From NCBI GenBank assembly GCA_903813345.2, contig CAIIXF020000002.1, positions 26,118,455 to 26,182,454 of the forward strand: a stretch of 64,000 nucleotides of DNA, in the 5' to 3' direction. How positions within the stretch are numbered: position 1 is the first letter of the stretch; every line of letters begins with the position of its first letter. Of this stretch, positions 23,701 to 34,488 are shown piece after piece. The position numbers and the translations under genes are program-made. The DNA is from Owenia fusiformis. Taxonomy: Eukaryota; Annelida; Polychaeta; Sabellida; Oweniidae. The notes beneath the pieces are model-generated. The model had not been told where the DNA came from, made no database searches, and was given only the letters and a program-made list of their open reading frames with translations.

Positions 23701-26700
23701 AGAGAGTGTTCTAAGAATGCATGTACAATGCATGAAGAAATTGTACAGGATATCAAAGAAGGGACTTTATTTGATAACCAGATCCATAAATATGATCATT
23801 CTGACCTTTATATTTCAAAATATAGGTCATTCTATTACCATATATAAAATAACCTTTTGAAGAAAAAATCACTCTTTTCTCATCATTATTGTCACTGTTT
23901 CTATTCATTATCAAAATAATCATTATTTACATTTATAAGACTTTTTTGAATTGATCCTCTTGGTATTATCTTATATTACATCATAGTGACAAAGCATAAT
24001 GGGCAACATTCAAAACACAAAGAATATAACGAGTCAAAAATGCAAAAAATATTGAACATTTACACATTTACAGAATATCTTTAACCTCAATTTGGGAGGG
24101 GGCAATATAGTGAAAGCTAGAATGGACAATGTTTATCAGTATTACCACCATACATTTAAAACTAAGTTAAAACTATGGCTCAATCCATTGATCAAATCAA
24201 TGGTGAAATATAAGTCTCCTAAGCTACTACTCATATCCCGAGAATAGACCTCCAAAGGCGGTGATAAATGAATTAAACACAAGGAGCTCACGCGTCTCGA
24301 ACTAAAAAAAACTCATGGTTATGACGTCATCGCCTAGCTGAGTTGAATGGCGCGGTATCGCCACCAGAACCGCGCGAATGGTCGCGCGAATAATTCATGT
24401 TTTTCGCGCGAATGTTTTTTATTCCTGCGACTGATTTTAACCAATAGAAATCGCGTGTCTGCATTAGTAACCGCCCGGAAAATTGAGTTACCGTCGCCCG
24501 ATGATACCCAACCAATGGGGTAGCACAATGATGCGGCCTAATATTGTTAAGTTCGCCCGTGTCATACCAACAAATGAAAGCCATTGGCACACTGTCGGAC
24601 AGGTCTATCAACAGGACAGGTCGACATGTTATCTCCAGCCCTCAAAGAAAGCACATGCAATGTTTTATGATAACTGAAGTTTATATCGTCATATGTTGTT
24701 AAAAACTGATTATTACGCATCTGAAATACAAATATATACTATCGTATATAACTGTTAAGTGTTATTTCTCCATTTGGTTTATATAGGTTTAAATCACTTA
24801 GTTTTCAATGCAAATAAGCAGATGAGTTAATGATAACAAATTTGATAGGAATTCTTATATCATCAGGAATTTTGTTAAAAATCATTTTTGCATGCCATAA
24901 AATACTATATTACACTTATATTTTCACATCTAATTTTCGCGTTTTCGCAAGGTATACAGTACTAATCAGTAATTGTGAAATTAAAATGCATGTATTGTCT
25001 ATAAGGTGTTTTAATATAAATACGTCGGGCTAATTTTTAGGCAACAGATAGTAGAACGCACACTGACGCGGTGTTTAATTGGTTTTTGCCCTTTCGCTTT
25101 TCTAAATCGGCTCATGATGCCTTGTCTCAGTCGTAACTTAATGTAAAGATAAACATTTAAAAATTGTACTTAGTTCGAGAGATAAAAAAAAAATTGACAG
25201 AATTTGATATTATTCAATTTATGTTGTTTTGGTTTTAATTTTTGCAAGGGATGACTTGAGCGGGGTTCATTAATGCATCATTAGAAACTTTCCTCGAATT
25301 AACGTAAGGAATTTCAAGTTTAGTACCCCGAGCACAAGGGCTTGAGAAAATGTATTCAATTATTTCAGTTGTGTTATAAATGGGATAAAGAGAGATTAAA
25401 ATCATATCTAATAGATTATTTTGCCATTTGTCTTCAATATTGTTATCTATAATCTAATATCTGTTATCCATAATCTAAAATTACCGTCCATACTCTCTGC
25501 AAAAAGTGGTATAAACCTGGAACAATATCCAGTGGATATTGGTATCCTGATTGGAAACCCATGCGTATGATTAATTACAATGTTAAACATTTACAAAACT
25601 AAATTCACCTATTTTAAACCACATGATTGTATTTCAAATGTTGGTAATATTTCCGAATAAATAGTTGGGCAAATGGAGTAACTCAAAACCAAATAACACT
25701 ACTAATGAATATTGGTTAACTACGTATTTAAGTAAAGATTTTGTGATGGGTACTATGAATAGCCAGACTTGTAAATACCATTATTTATCTCTTAACTGCC
25801 GTTTCCAACGGCTGCATTATGAACTGTTCGCCGAACTCCTCTAATAAACTACTTCAATTCGGCACCCCTACCAGCAATTAGATCAACTAATAAGTAGAAT
25901 TAGTGGTTGAATCGAATATTTCGGACTTCCAATCAAAATGGTGGCACTCTTTTGAAAACATGGTTTTGAATGGTTCATTTAAGTCGGGCGAAGTTGAGAC
26001 TTGAGAAACAATCGCGCGAATAAATTATCACTTTCTATCGGTTGATTATGATCGCGCAACTCTAAAATTGTCGCGCGACTAATGAATTAGTCGCGCGATC
26101 ATTCGCGCGGTTCTGGCGGCGATACCGCGTCATAGAGTTCGTTCTGGCGGTCTAGACCGTTCTAGTCTATTCTAGATATAGTTGCAATTGAATTTACTTA
26201 TCAACGTCATAAAAGGACGTTTGTCGTTGGACATCGATTTTGACCATTCTTTGGTAGAATCGAAATTTGTTTTCATTATGATAAGTAACTTAATATGTCC
26301 TCTCTTGTCCACACTATGATGCTTTGATCGTCCGCCTTCTGAGACTCTGGATGCCTATTTGTCGATATTTATCCATTCTTTCAGCTCGTCTACATCTCCG
26401 TAAACCTTTATGCATCTTCTGTGACACTTACACAAGGTAAGTCTGTTGATAATGATGCGACATGTGCCTTTGTTGTTCATGTCGCTAGATGATAAAAAGA
26501 TAAAAACTTAGGTTTACTCTCCATGTTATAGCTTATACATTCATTTTATTTATTCATTTATCTATCTAGACTATGGATACACTTATCGATACTTTGAAAT
26601 ACATATATAAATATGTTTATAAATTTGTTAGATATCTTTGAAATAAATATACTCAAAGGTAAACAATTGGAGTATATCAGAAAATCTCATATTGAAAAAC

Positions 26701-29700
26701 TTGAAAACACTTGTAGTAATTTTAAAAACATGAATTACCATAAAAGGACAATTTTCCATTGACGAGTGAGGGATTATATTAAAAGAATCTGCTGACATGA
26801 TAAATTATCTAATGATTGGTAGAGACAGGATTCTTATTTATCTGTCATTTGAAAAATGTAATCCTATTTTCTTTACTTTATTGCTATATTTCCTGTTATT
26901 GAAAATTGTATATCGGAAGTACGTTTGGCCCTAAAAGGGCACCAGTACTAATAAAATATTTTTATATAATGTAAAACATTTAACCCAAGTCCTTAATCAG
27001 CATTTAAGACAACGGAACAAATAAAGAGCAAACTGTCAAGATGAAATGGTACAGGAAGAGCTGGATCAAAGAAAAAGAGGTCCTTGTAAAACATTTCTCA
27101 TAATTATATTTGACTAAGACTATAGACAGACATAGTGCTACTTAGATAAAAATAACTTTTCCTGTATTGGGCTAGATATTTGTTTGTTTGCTTTTAGTAA
27201 GTCGACTACCTTTTTGGGGAACTGTGATATTGAACGGAGTAGTGTGTATGCTGTATACATCAGTCGTAAGTGAAAAATTCAGAAATTGATAACTGAATGA
27301 ATTGTTTGCACAATTTATTTGCTCCTACTTCTTTCAAGCTGTTTGAAGGGTGGACTGAATTTATTCCATAAATCACTTTTAGGGTGGCATTAAGGCAGTG
27401 CTTTGGGCCGATACGTTACAAATTGGTCTTATGTTTTGCGGATGTCTCGCAATTATCGCACAAGGATCAATTAACCTTGGAGGTCTTGATGAAGTTTTTA
27501 GGATAGCAGCAGATCATGGTAGAATAGAATTTGATGAGTAAGTTAAAATGTTCAATCGTAATACAATTTCTATATATTATTTGCAGGTGATGTCGTTTAT
27601 TGTTGACAGAATTGGCACGAATATGTAAAATGCAGTATATTTTGATATTTCATAATTGAAGTTGACAACGAAAGACTTAGCGTTTGGTCTACATAGCACA
27701 AAAGTAACCTTGACACACCTTAAAACTTGCTTTAATTTCCTTGATTTTAGGTTGAGCCCAGATCCCAGAACTCGCCATACTGTATGGGGAATGATCTTTG
27801 GAATGGGTCTATTATACACTGCATTGTTTTCAAGCAATCAGCACTTCGTTCAAAGATATCTTACTCTAGACACTAAAATTAAGGCACAAGGGTAGGCATC
27901 ACCTACAGGCCAGTAGCCGGGGGGGGGGGGGGGGTCACTTTAGACAACTTTGGCCCAAACCCAAAGTATCACTGTCACTATTACATTAATTTATAACTAA
28001 ATAATAATGTAATCGGCAATAGTTTTATTTTGATCTTTCCTGACAATGTTCCGAATTTGATCTTGCTTGGATCTGAAAATCATTTCTTTCTAACTTCATC
28101 TTTCTGGTATTATGTTAGGTCTTTGTATATCAACGTCGTATTGTCGTCGATACATATTAGTGTTTGTTCTTTGGTTGGAGTCGTGATGTTTGCATCATAT
28201 GCTTCCTGTGATCTGATGAAACTTGGACATGTGGATATTCCAGACAAGGTATGTCTTGTCTTGTCTTGTCTATAAATGTAAACCATTGAGCACGTTAGTA
28301 TCACAGCCATTTTGAAGGTGTTGCTATAAATCTTGTCCTTGCGATTTCGGGAAAAAACGCTCATCAGATTTTCTCCAAATTCGCACATACGATAGGGGAT
28401 ATCAAGTTCTAGAGCTAATTAACTTTTAAGCGGCAATTCTGAAACTTTTACGATAAGTCTAGTTATCACCATCAATCGTCAAAAGCCCTGATTTTTAAGA
28501 AAAAAGATTCGGATTCTTCAAGAAATCTTCTGATCTTTCGTCCAGAACTCCCGAATTGTTAACGACACACCCAGAATTTTCATAGAAACTCTTGATACAA
28601 CCAGTCATGAGGATTAACAAACCCCAACTATCCCAAACTACGTTCCTATATATGAAGAAACAATGTCTTGCCACGTGCCATTGTTTTCAAAAACTTCTTT
28701 CAGTTGTTTTCTTCGATAGGTTATTATTCGATAGGAATCGATGATGATGTGTTTCACCAAATTTCTTTTTATTCAAATCTCTATATATGTGCAATTAATT
28801 TAGATGATTGGTTATTTTGTCATGGATTTGTTTGGCTCTGTGAAAGGAATGCCTGGGCTATTTATTGTAACAGTGACTGCAGCAGCCATGAGGTAGTTAA
28901 ACTGTTAAGCGTAGAAAGTACGCGTTTGATGTACATTGCAACATGATATATTCATTGATTTGATTCAATGTTTGCGTATAGTTCTAGGGTGAACCTATAA
29001 AATGAGTTAAAAAGAAGTAGGCCTATAGAGACAATTATTTCATCAGTCGTACCTCATGACAATTTCATTTCAAAATATTTTTATCTATTCAACTTTAAGC
29101 ACGATGTCATCTGGACAGAACTCTCTCGCTGCTGTGTATTTAGAAGATGTGACGAAACCTATTTATACAGCAGTACATAAGAAACCCATGACAGAAAGAT
29201 TTGCAACAAACATAACTAAATGTTTTGGTAAGTCCAAACGGCATCAAATCAATGCACAATACTTTAAATGCTATTGAATTGTACTGAAAATCGTAACTTG
29301 CCTGGATTGATTTCAGGTATATTCTTCGGATTAGCAACCATAGCAGTGGCCTTTCTACTAGCAGAGGCGAAGGACACACTTGTAATTATTGCATGGAAAC
29401 TGTTAGGTATTCTCGGGGGACCTCTCTTTGGAATGTTCACAATAGGAATAACATGTCCTCGTGCCAATGCTTTGGTAAGTACATGTAATTACTGCAATAA
29501 TCTATGATACTTTGACCAATATACATAATGGATTTTGTTGAAGAAAAACACTATTCAAATTGAAAAACCTGTTAATAGGGTGCAGCTGCGGGGCTTGTCT
29601 CAAGTCTTGGAATTCTCATTTGGATCAATGCTGGAGTTCTGATGTTTAAGATTCGACCAGACAACTTGCCGACTGATATTTCGGGCTGTATCGTGAATAC

Positions 29701-32700
29701 ATCTGAATATCACAACAAAATGACTGCATCGGCGTTTTTTAATACTACCCCACAAGAATACTTCAACATGACACCGACAGTTCATCCTTTCGAGTTAAAC
29801 ACATCGTTCTCAAATGCTACAGTTGGAGCACTTACAAATGGCCTGCCTGAATTGGACTATGAGTAAGGACCGTGCTGATACTAATCTGTTTCTGCCTATG
29901 TATTGTGTTGTATAATTTCATTAAGTTGCGATGCAACGTTCAGGGCGAACTAGTTTGTAGTTAGTTTTCAGTAGATGTTAATGAAGGTTATAAGCTCATT
30001 TCAGTGGAGCCTTGGGCAAAAGGGGGTCTCTTGGGACAAGATTTCTCTATACTGCCCTTTGAAATGAGGTCATATTGTCATTCATAAGATGAAGAATATT
30101 TCAATGCTTGATTAGTTCAGTTTTTCATTTGGCGATTTTTAAACGAATCTACAGGGTGGTAAAAAAACGGTAACCCTGCATTTTCCTCATATCTTTGTCA
30201 TTTTAAGAAATTACTCCCTGATATTTCACACATGTGTACATCATTCAATTTCCTACTACCCTGCCGTTTTTCATGACCATCAGACTGATAGTCACATTTT
30301 TGCAGCACTTTGAACAACATGCTTCAGGTTTGGCATTATTGCGCTGTAGGCAAACCTGCACAGTTGTCAATGATCCAAATGCATTCCTCAGCAGGTATGA
30401 CCTGAATGATACAGATGATCTCACTTTTGAGGTCTGCAATTGTCCTGAGGTCATTCTTATATACTCTATCTCTGCCATATTCCCGTAGGTAGGGACATTT
30501 TTGACGACATGTACAGGTTGGTCTACAGCGCAATAGTGGCCACCGGGTATGTTCTTTAAAGTGCTGTAACACTGTGACTATCAATCTGATGGTCATGAAA
30601 GAGGGTAGGCAAAAAGGAAATTGAGTGATGTACAAATGTGCAAAGTTATTTCTTAAAATGACAAAGATATTAGGAAAATTGTGTTAGGGTTTCCAGTTTT
30701 TTTTCCAGTATTTGCATTGTTGTCATGTTTGTGATTATTGGTCAAGTTTGAAGGAGGAAGAATTAATCTTCTACTGACTTGTAGGTCTGGTATATTCTAC
30801 CTGTATAATGTATCGTATGTTTGGTATACGCTAATTGCGTTGATTGTCACGTTTGCTGTTGGTCTTCCTGTAAGCCTCCTTGCTGCTTGTGTAACAGGTA
30901 ATAAATAAACGTTGCGTGAAACATCCAAGTCAAACAAAATATGTAATAATATGTAATATTGTATCAGCCAAAATATATATGAAAGTGTATATTGCATTGA
31001 GAACATTAACTAACAATGTAACAATGTACAGTATATTAAGAAATTCTCTCATAAGGCCTATTTCAATGAAAGCTGTTTAGTACAGCGTTGCAGCTGAAAG
31101 TGATGACATGTATATCAATATTGAATATTGAATAGTTCAGTCTATTGGGTTACCCGTGTGCATTTTCATAAGTGCATAATGTGTACGGTTTAGTGCATGT
31201 ACTCGTACTTTTATAAAAAAATGATACTGGATTCTTTATTCCTTAAATGGATCTTTAGAAAAATGAAAATGAATCAGCATTATGTACGTTGTACTCATTT
31301 AGAAACATGAAATAGATCATCATTTTGTACGTTTCACTCATTTAGAAAAATGAAATGGAGCATCATTATGTACTTTGCACTCATTTAGAAAAATGAAATG
31401 GATTATCATTATGTACGTTGCACTCATTAAGTAAAATGTAATGGATCATCATTATGTACGTTGTACTCATTTAGAGAAATAAAATGGATCATCATTATGA
31501 ACGTTGTACTCATTTAGAGAAATGAAATGGATCATCATTATGTACGTTGCACTCATTTAGAGAAATGAAATGGATCATCCTTATGTACGTTGACTCATTT
31601 AGAGAAATGAAATGGATCAGCATGTACGTTGCACTCCATTAGAAACTCATGTTGTAGGAAAATATAAAGCAGAAGACCTGGACGAGAAACTGTTTTGGTC
31701 AGTATTTAAACCACGTTCTGGATGTTGCAGAAGAAAGAAATCACCAGTAAGCTTTCGATAATTAAAAAGTTTGTGTATTTATCTACATGGAAGCTATTCA
31801 TAATGTTATACCATCGTGAAATATTTTGTTTTGCATTATGGCGTCGGCTTTGCGGGTGGATGTTGGCCCGTTGATACACTAGTGGACTTCAAAATTTGAT
31901 TGATTTTGTCTGTCCCGCATCATTTCAGACTGCATGCTTTATGTTGTATGTGTACCAGTAACTATTTTTGATGTTATGAATCCGGGCTATTAATTTTAAA
32001 TTCATCCGTCAACATTTATTGTTATGACTTCAGTATGAATGAAATGTCCCTTGGTGTAAGGGTGTCGGATTGTGATATTGCTACTTGAATGATTGAGAGG
32101 GGTATTTAGACACTGTTTCTTTTCACGGTAGATTATGATTTTGGTACGGGTTGTTTTTCTTATGACTGTGTTGTATCAGATGTTTTCTCATTCTTGATGT
32201 GTTCTATGACTACTTTGATACCTTCTCCTTGGTCTTGAGAATACAAATGCTGTAAAATGGTTTCGATCAAAGCGCAACGTTAAAAACTATTACAGAACAC
32301 AGCTAGAAAAAGAAAATCTAAGAGTACACAAGTCATAATGAAATAAAACCCAAATTATCCCAAATCACGATGTCTAATCCCCCTCTCTCCCAATTCAAGT
32401 GCAGTATTTTGATATAAGGCTTTTTTTCACATCTACTCATTTAACTGAAAAGCATTAATATTTTCTTATAAGAATATTTTGTAAACCTTAACCGTCCTTG
32501 TCGTACTGTATTTTGTAAATACAATGCTTGCTCACAGAAGATGGTTTTCTACTTAATCGATACGTGTTTTATATTTATATTAATTTATAAATCCTATTTA
32601 AAAAAACCTCGACCAGGTTGTTGATAAGTACCCATGTTTTTTGCTTTGTTCCTTGTAACGACGTTAATATGTTCTTTTTCCAGATGAATAATGGCGCCAT

Positions 32701-32773
32701 TACGACAACTGCCATTATTGAAAATGGTACTTTCGATAAGGATGCAATCCGTAGAGAGTCACATAATACATAG
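17704..32773 (+). CDS. SLC5 sodium-coupled solute (monocarboxylate-type) transporter, copy A
   Basis: Fourteen exons: 17704-18051, 19148-19213, 26385-26436, 27198-27265, 27383-27537, 27751-27891, 28119-28248, 28804-28892, 29100-29227, 29317-29474, 29579-29862, 30785-30897, 31658-31746, 32684-32773. All introns are GT-AG with matching phases, giving 636 residues. The product is a plasma-membrane Na+ symporter of the SLC5A8/A12/A6 branch. Visible family features are FSWADWLVFGLALLLSILIG (first membrane helix), LLGGRKMS, GFPSEVY, YLELRFNKAIR, GGIKAVLWADTLQIG and MPGLFIVTV followed by STMSSG near residues 350-355, where SLC5 proteins carry Ser/Thr sodium ligands. Length fits SLC5A8 (about 610). 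The exon-11 loop (about residues 470-530) has at least five N-x-S/T sites, so it is probably extracellular and glycosylated. Substrate is inferred only from family. The tail ends about 15 residues before that of copy B. Confidence 0.9.
18484..18625. repeat. Imperfect palindrome in intron 1 of gene A
   Basis: The left half contains GAGGTTTTGGATACAGGG and the right half its complement, meeting around a centre near 18550. The arms are about 60 bp with several mismatches. It lies immediately beside the inverted-repeat element at 18628-19063. Confidence 0.65.
18628..19063. mobile_element. MITE with ~35-bp terminal inverted repeats, intron 1 of gene A
   Basis: The left terminus contains ATCTCATACTTGAGTGGG and the right terminus (19028-19062) its complement, almost without mismatch. 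The interior has further short inverted GCGGGA/TCCCGC motifs and no coding frame. No clear target duplication was found. Confidence 0.7.
21186..22054. mobile_element. MITE family M1, copy 2 (empty site available)
   Basis: An 869-bp element beginning CACTCCCCTCCATAAG and ending with the complement, with TA at 21184-21185 and 22055-22056. The paralogous repeat at about 47963-47985 reads straight across the insertion point with a single TA, so the TA target duplication is observed directly and not assumed. The arms match copy 1 at 5815-6681, and the interior is inverted relative to that copy. Confidence 0.9.
22571..23013 (+). mobile_element. Repeat family M2, copy 2
   Basis: A full-length-looking copy of 443 bp. 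The ends TCAATTACTTAGATGCGAG and, at the right, the complement of TCAATATCCCAGATGCGAG form a 19-bp imperfect terminal inverted repeat. It lies inside the extra segment of repeat L1R. Confidence 0.75.
23591..24347. other. Intron 2 of gene A, no gene
   Basis: A short palindromic motif, GACCGGGGGTTCG ... CGAGCCCCCGGTC, lies at about 23620-23657 and recalls a motif near 11239. Otherwise plain AT-rich intron sequence. Confidence 0.4.
24348..26132. mobile_element. CpG-rich inverted-repeat element in intron 2 of gene A
   Basis: The outer ends are TGGCGCGGTATCGCC (left) and GGCGATACCGCGTCA (right). Complementary arms of about 120 bp are studded with CGCGCGA words. The 1.5-kb centre is AT-rich and without a recognised frame. 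No exact target duplication was seen. The CpG-dense arms contrast strongly with the AT-rich host sequence. Confidence 0.7.
27919..27934 (+). repeat. G16 homopolymer in intron 6 of gene A
   Basis: Sixteen consecutive G residues lie 28 bp after the exon 6 donor. This is a likely site of length polymorphism or sequencing error. Confidence 0.9.
30152..30708. mobile_element. Tc1/mariner-derived foldback MITE in intron 11 of gene A
   Basis: The left end begins CAGGGTGGTAAAAAAACGG and the right end is roughly its complement. TA flanks both sides (30150-30151 and 30709-30710). Complementary arms of about 230 bp share blocks such as ATCTTTGTCATTTTAAGAAA. Between the arms, the minus strand (about 30345-30480) still encodes a recognisable transposase C-terminus (DLRTIADLKSEI ... 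IPAEECIWIIDN). It is therefore an internally deleted, rearranged Tc1/mariner element. Confidence 0.75.
31253..31641 (+). repeat. 43-bp minisatellite in intron 12 of gene A
   Basis: About nine copies of a 43-bp unit containing GAAATGGATCATCATTATG, ending just before the exon 13 acceptor at 31657. Later copies are nearly identical and earlier copies more diverged. Intron 12 of gene B lacks the array. Confidence 0.9.
31747..32683. other. Intron 13 of gene A
   Basis: Plain intron sequence. I see no repeat structure, RNA gene or open frame worth calling. Confidence 0.5.
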
Positions 32774-32782
32774 AAGATGAAC

Positions 32783-32788
32783 AATAAA
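32783..32788 (+). terminator. Possible AATAAA polyadenylation signal after gene A
   Basis: AATAAA occurs 10 bp after the stop codon. It lies in sequence aligned with the last coding codons of copy B, so it may be a coincidence. A very short 3' UTR would be needed. Confidence 0.25.
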
Positions 32789-33299
32789 CGATTCCTGATA
32801 TCCGTTGCAATGACACTTTGTTAGATTTCTTAGCTTAAGGAACATCTGCATTCGTGAACTACTATTTTCTATTGTATTCGTTAACATGGTATTAACTCTA
32901 ATACGGGCAATGTACGCGTATTTTTTATAACACTAGTGGGTGGGTGGGGGTGGGGGGGGGCAGATGACGTTTCAAAGGCGTTTTCTGGCGTTTCCAAGGT
33001 CGAAGAGGTGCAGTAAAAACTAAGTTACCATATTATAGGTCTTAAAATCGACAGATCCCAAACATATGTCAAATAAGGTTAAAAGTAGGGCATAGTAACC
33101 TTTTGGGGAGGGAGCATCTTTTGGTGAATATTTTACTTTTTCAACACAACATATAACATTTTGCTATCCGGCAAAGGGTGGGAAATGTGATAGGTGTAAA
33201 TAAGATATACCGTTTTAGGACAAAAAACTTTGGGTATATACTTTTCATAGATATTGAGATTAATTTGGTCGAAATGTTGAAGAAATAAAATATCGAAAA

Positions 33300-33348
33300 G
33301 GGGGAAGGGGGGGGGGGGGGGAAGGAGGGGGGGGGGGAGGGGGGGGGA
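33300..33348 (+). repeat. Near-pure poly(G) tract
   Basis: Forty-nine bases made up almost entirely of G with a few A. The complementary frames of proline and serine are artefacts. The tract lies just before the point (about 33375) where homology to the DNA upstream of gene A begins, so it may mark or have helped create the duplication junction. This is inference. Confidence 0.9.
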
Positions 33349-33374
33349 CAAAACACAACTTACCTTGATTATAC

Positions 33375-34300
33375 AAATAAACCGATATTTTTCTTTTACC
33401 GACCAAGCGGAGTAAAATATACTGTAAATAAAAACAATTTTATTGTATTATGCATATTGTAGAACCTATTCGCAAATATTAAATTTTAATGGGATTTTAA
33501 AATGATTAATGGGGCCAGTTTTATTCAGAGTGTATAATTTGATAGTGAAGTAAAACACATTATATATGCCTATGCACCTTATAAAAAGAATCATGCAATA
33601 TGTGACTATTAGCGTGGCTAAAGATGGTTGTGTTCCTTTCAAATGATGTTTTTGCAAGATATTGATTCTTTAGGACAGATAAATAGTAAGATCGATCATT
33701 TGCTTAGTATCTGTTAATATCTTGCTCTGTTCGCATTGGTCTACTAAACAATAAATAGATTAGTATGTAATTATAAAAAAATCTGTCTTCATTTCACGGC
33801 AAAACATATATCATATGCTATTTATTCAATTATTTTTTGGGATGTACTTTTGAATAAAATAGCCTGGTCAATGAGTACTTTTTCAAAGCGATTTAGCTTT
33901 TTTAATTAATCGTGACATTTCTTCTATAGCATAGTTTGCAAAACATTGCATAGAACAGTACATTTGAAACAATACATGTCAACGAGTCTGAAATTAAAAA
34001 GGCATCCTGACCCAGCGAGTTGTACCACCAACAATACATGAATAACATACAATATAAAGTCTGGGTTAAAAGTACAATCCTCAATTATTTTTGGGATACA
34101 GTTTGAATATAAAGGAAATAAGAAATCTGGGCAATGAGTACTTTTTATTAATTCATAAGCGACATTCTTTCTAATGCTACCCGTATATACATTTTTATCA
34201 ATAAATAAAAAGAACAAACATCTAATAAAATTGAACCGGTAATTAACTGCAGTTATATGTCACGCGTTTTCAACGGAAAGTATAATAACAAAAACGCATG
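33375..34300. repeat. Upstream flank of tandem unit 2, paralogous to 7215-8300
   Basis: Diverged colinear match to DNA upstream of gene A. The block with AACGCATGTGTGGTC at about 34285 corresponds to 10590 there, so this copy lacks the 2.2-kb insertion seen upstream of gene A. No gene is present. Confidence 0.65.
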
Positions 34301-34329
34301 TGTGGTCTTTATTTAACAGCCATAATTAA

Positions 34330-34488
34330 GGAATAAATAATGATAGGCCATTCAATATGGTGAAATTCAGCACGAGTTGGACAGAATGTTGTACAAAGCA
34401 CGAACCGAAGGTGAGTGCATTTGTACTAACATTCTGTCCAACGAGTGCTGAATTTCACCATATTGAATGGCCTATCATTATTTATTCC
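34330..34488. repeat. Near-perfect 159-bp hairpin
   Basis: Two arms of about 61 bp, starting GGAATAAATAATGATAGGCC, are complementary except for one 3-base block (GAG facing CTC orientation). The spacer contains GTACAAA and TTTGTAC, extending the stem. No obvious target duplication. The transcript would fold into a long double strand. It may be a recently gene-converted or recently inserted foldback element. Confidence 0.9.

Noticed and set aside
30234-30635. Two similar proteins on opposite strands
   Set aside because: They begin in the inverted arms of the mariner-derived foldback element. Only the minus-strand tail resembles a transposase, and that is noted under the element.
33133-33356. 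Proline-rich frames on the minus strand
   Set aside because: They are the complement of the poly(G) tract at 33300-33348.
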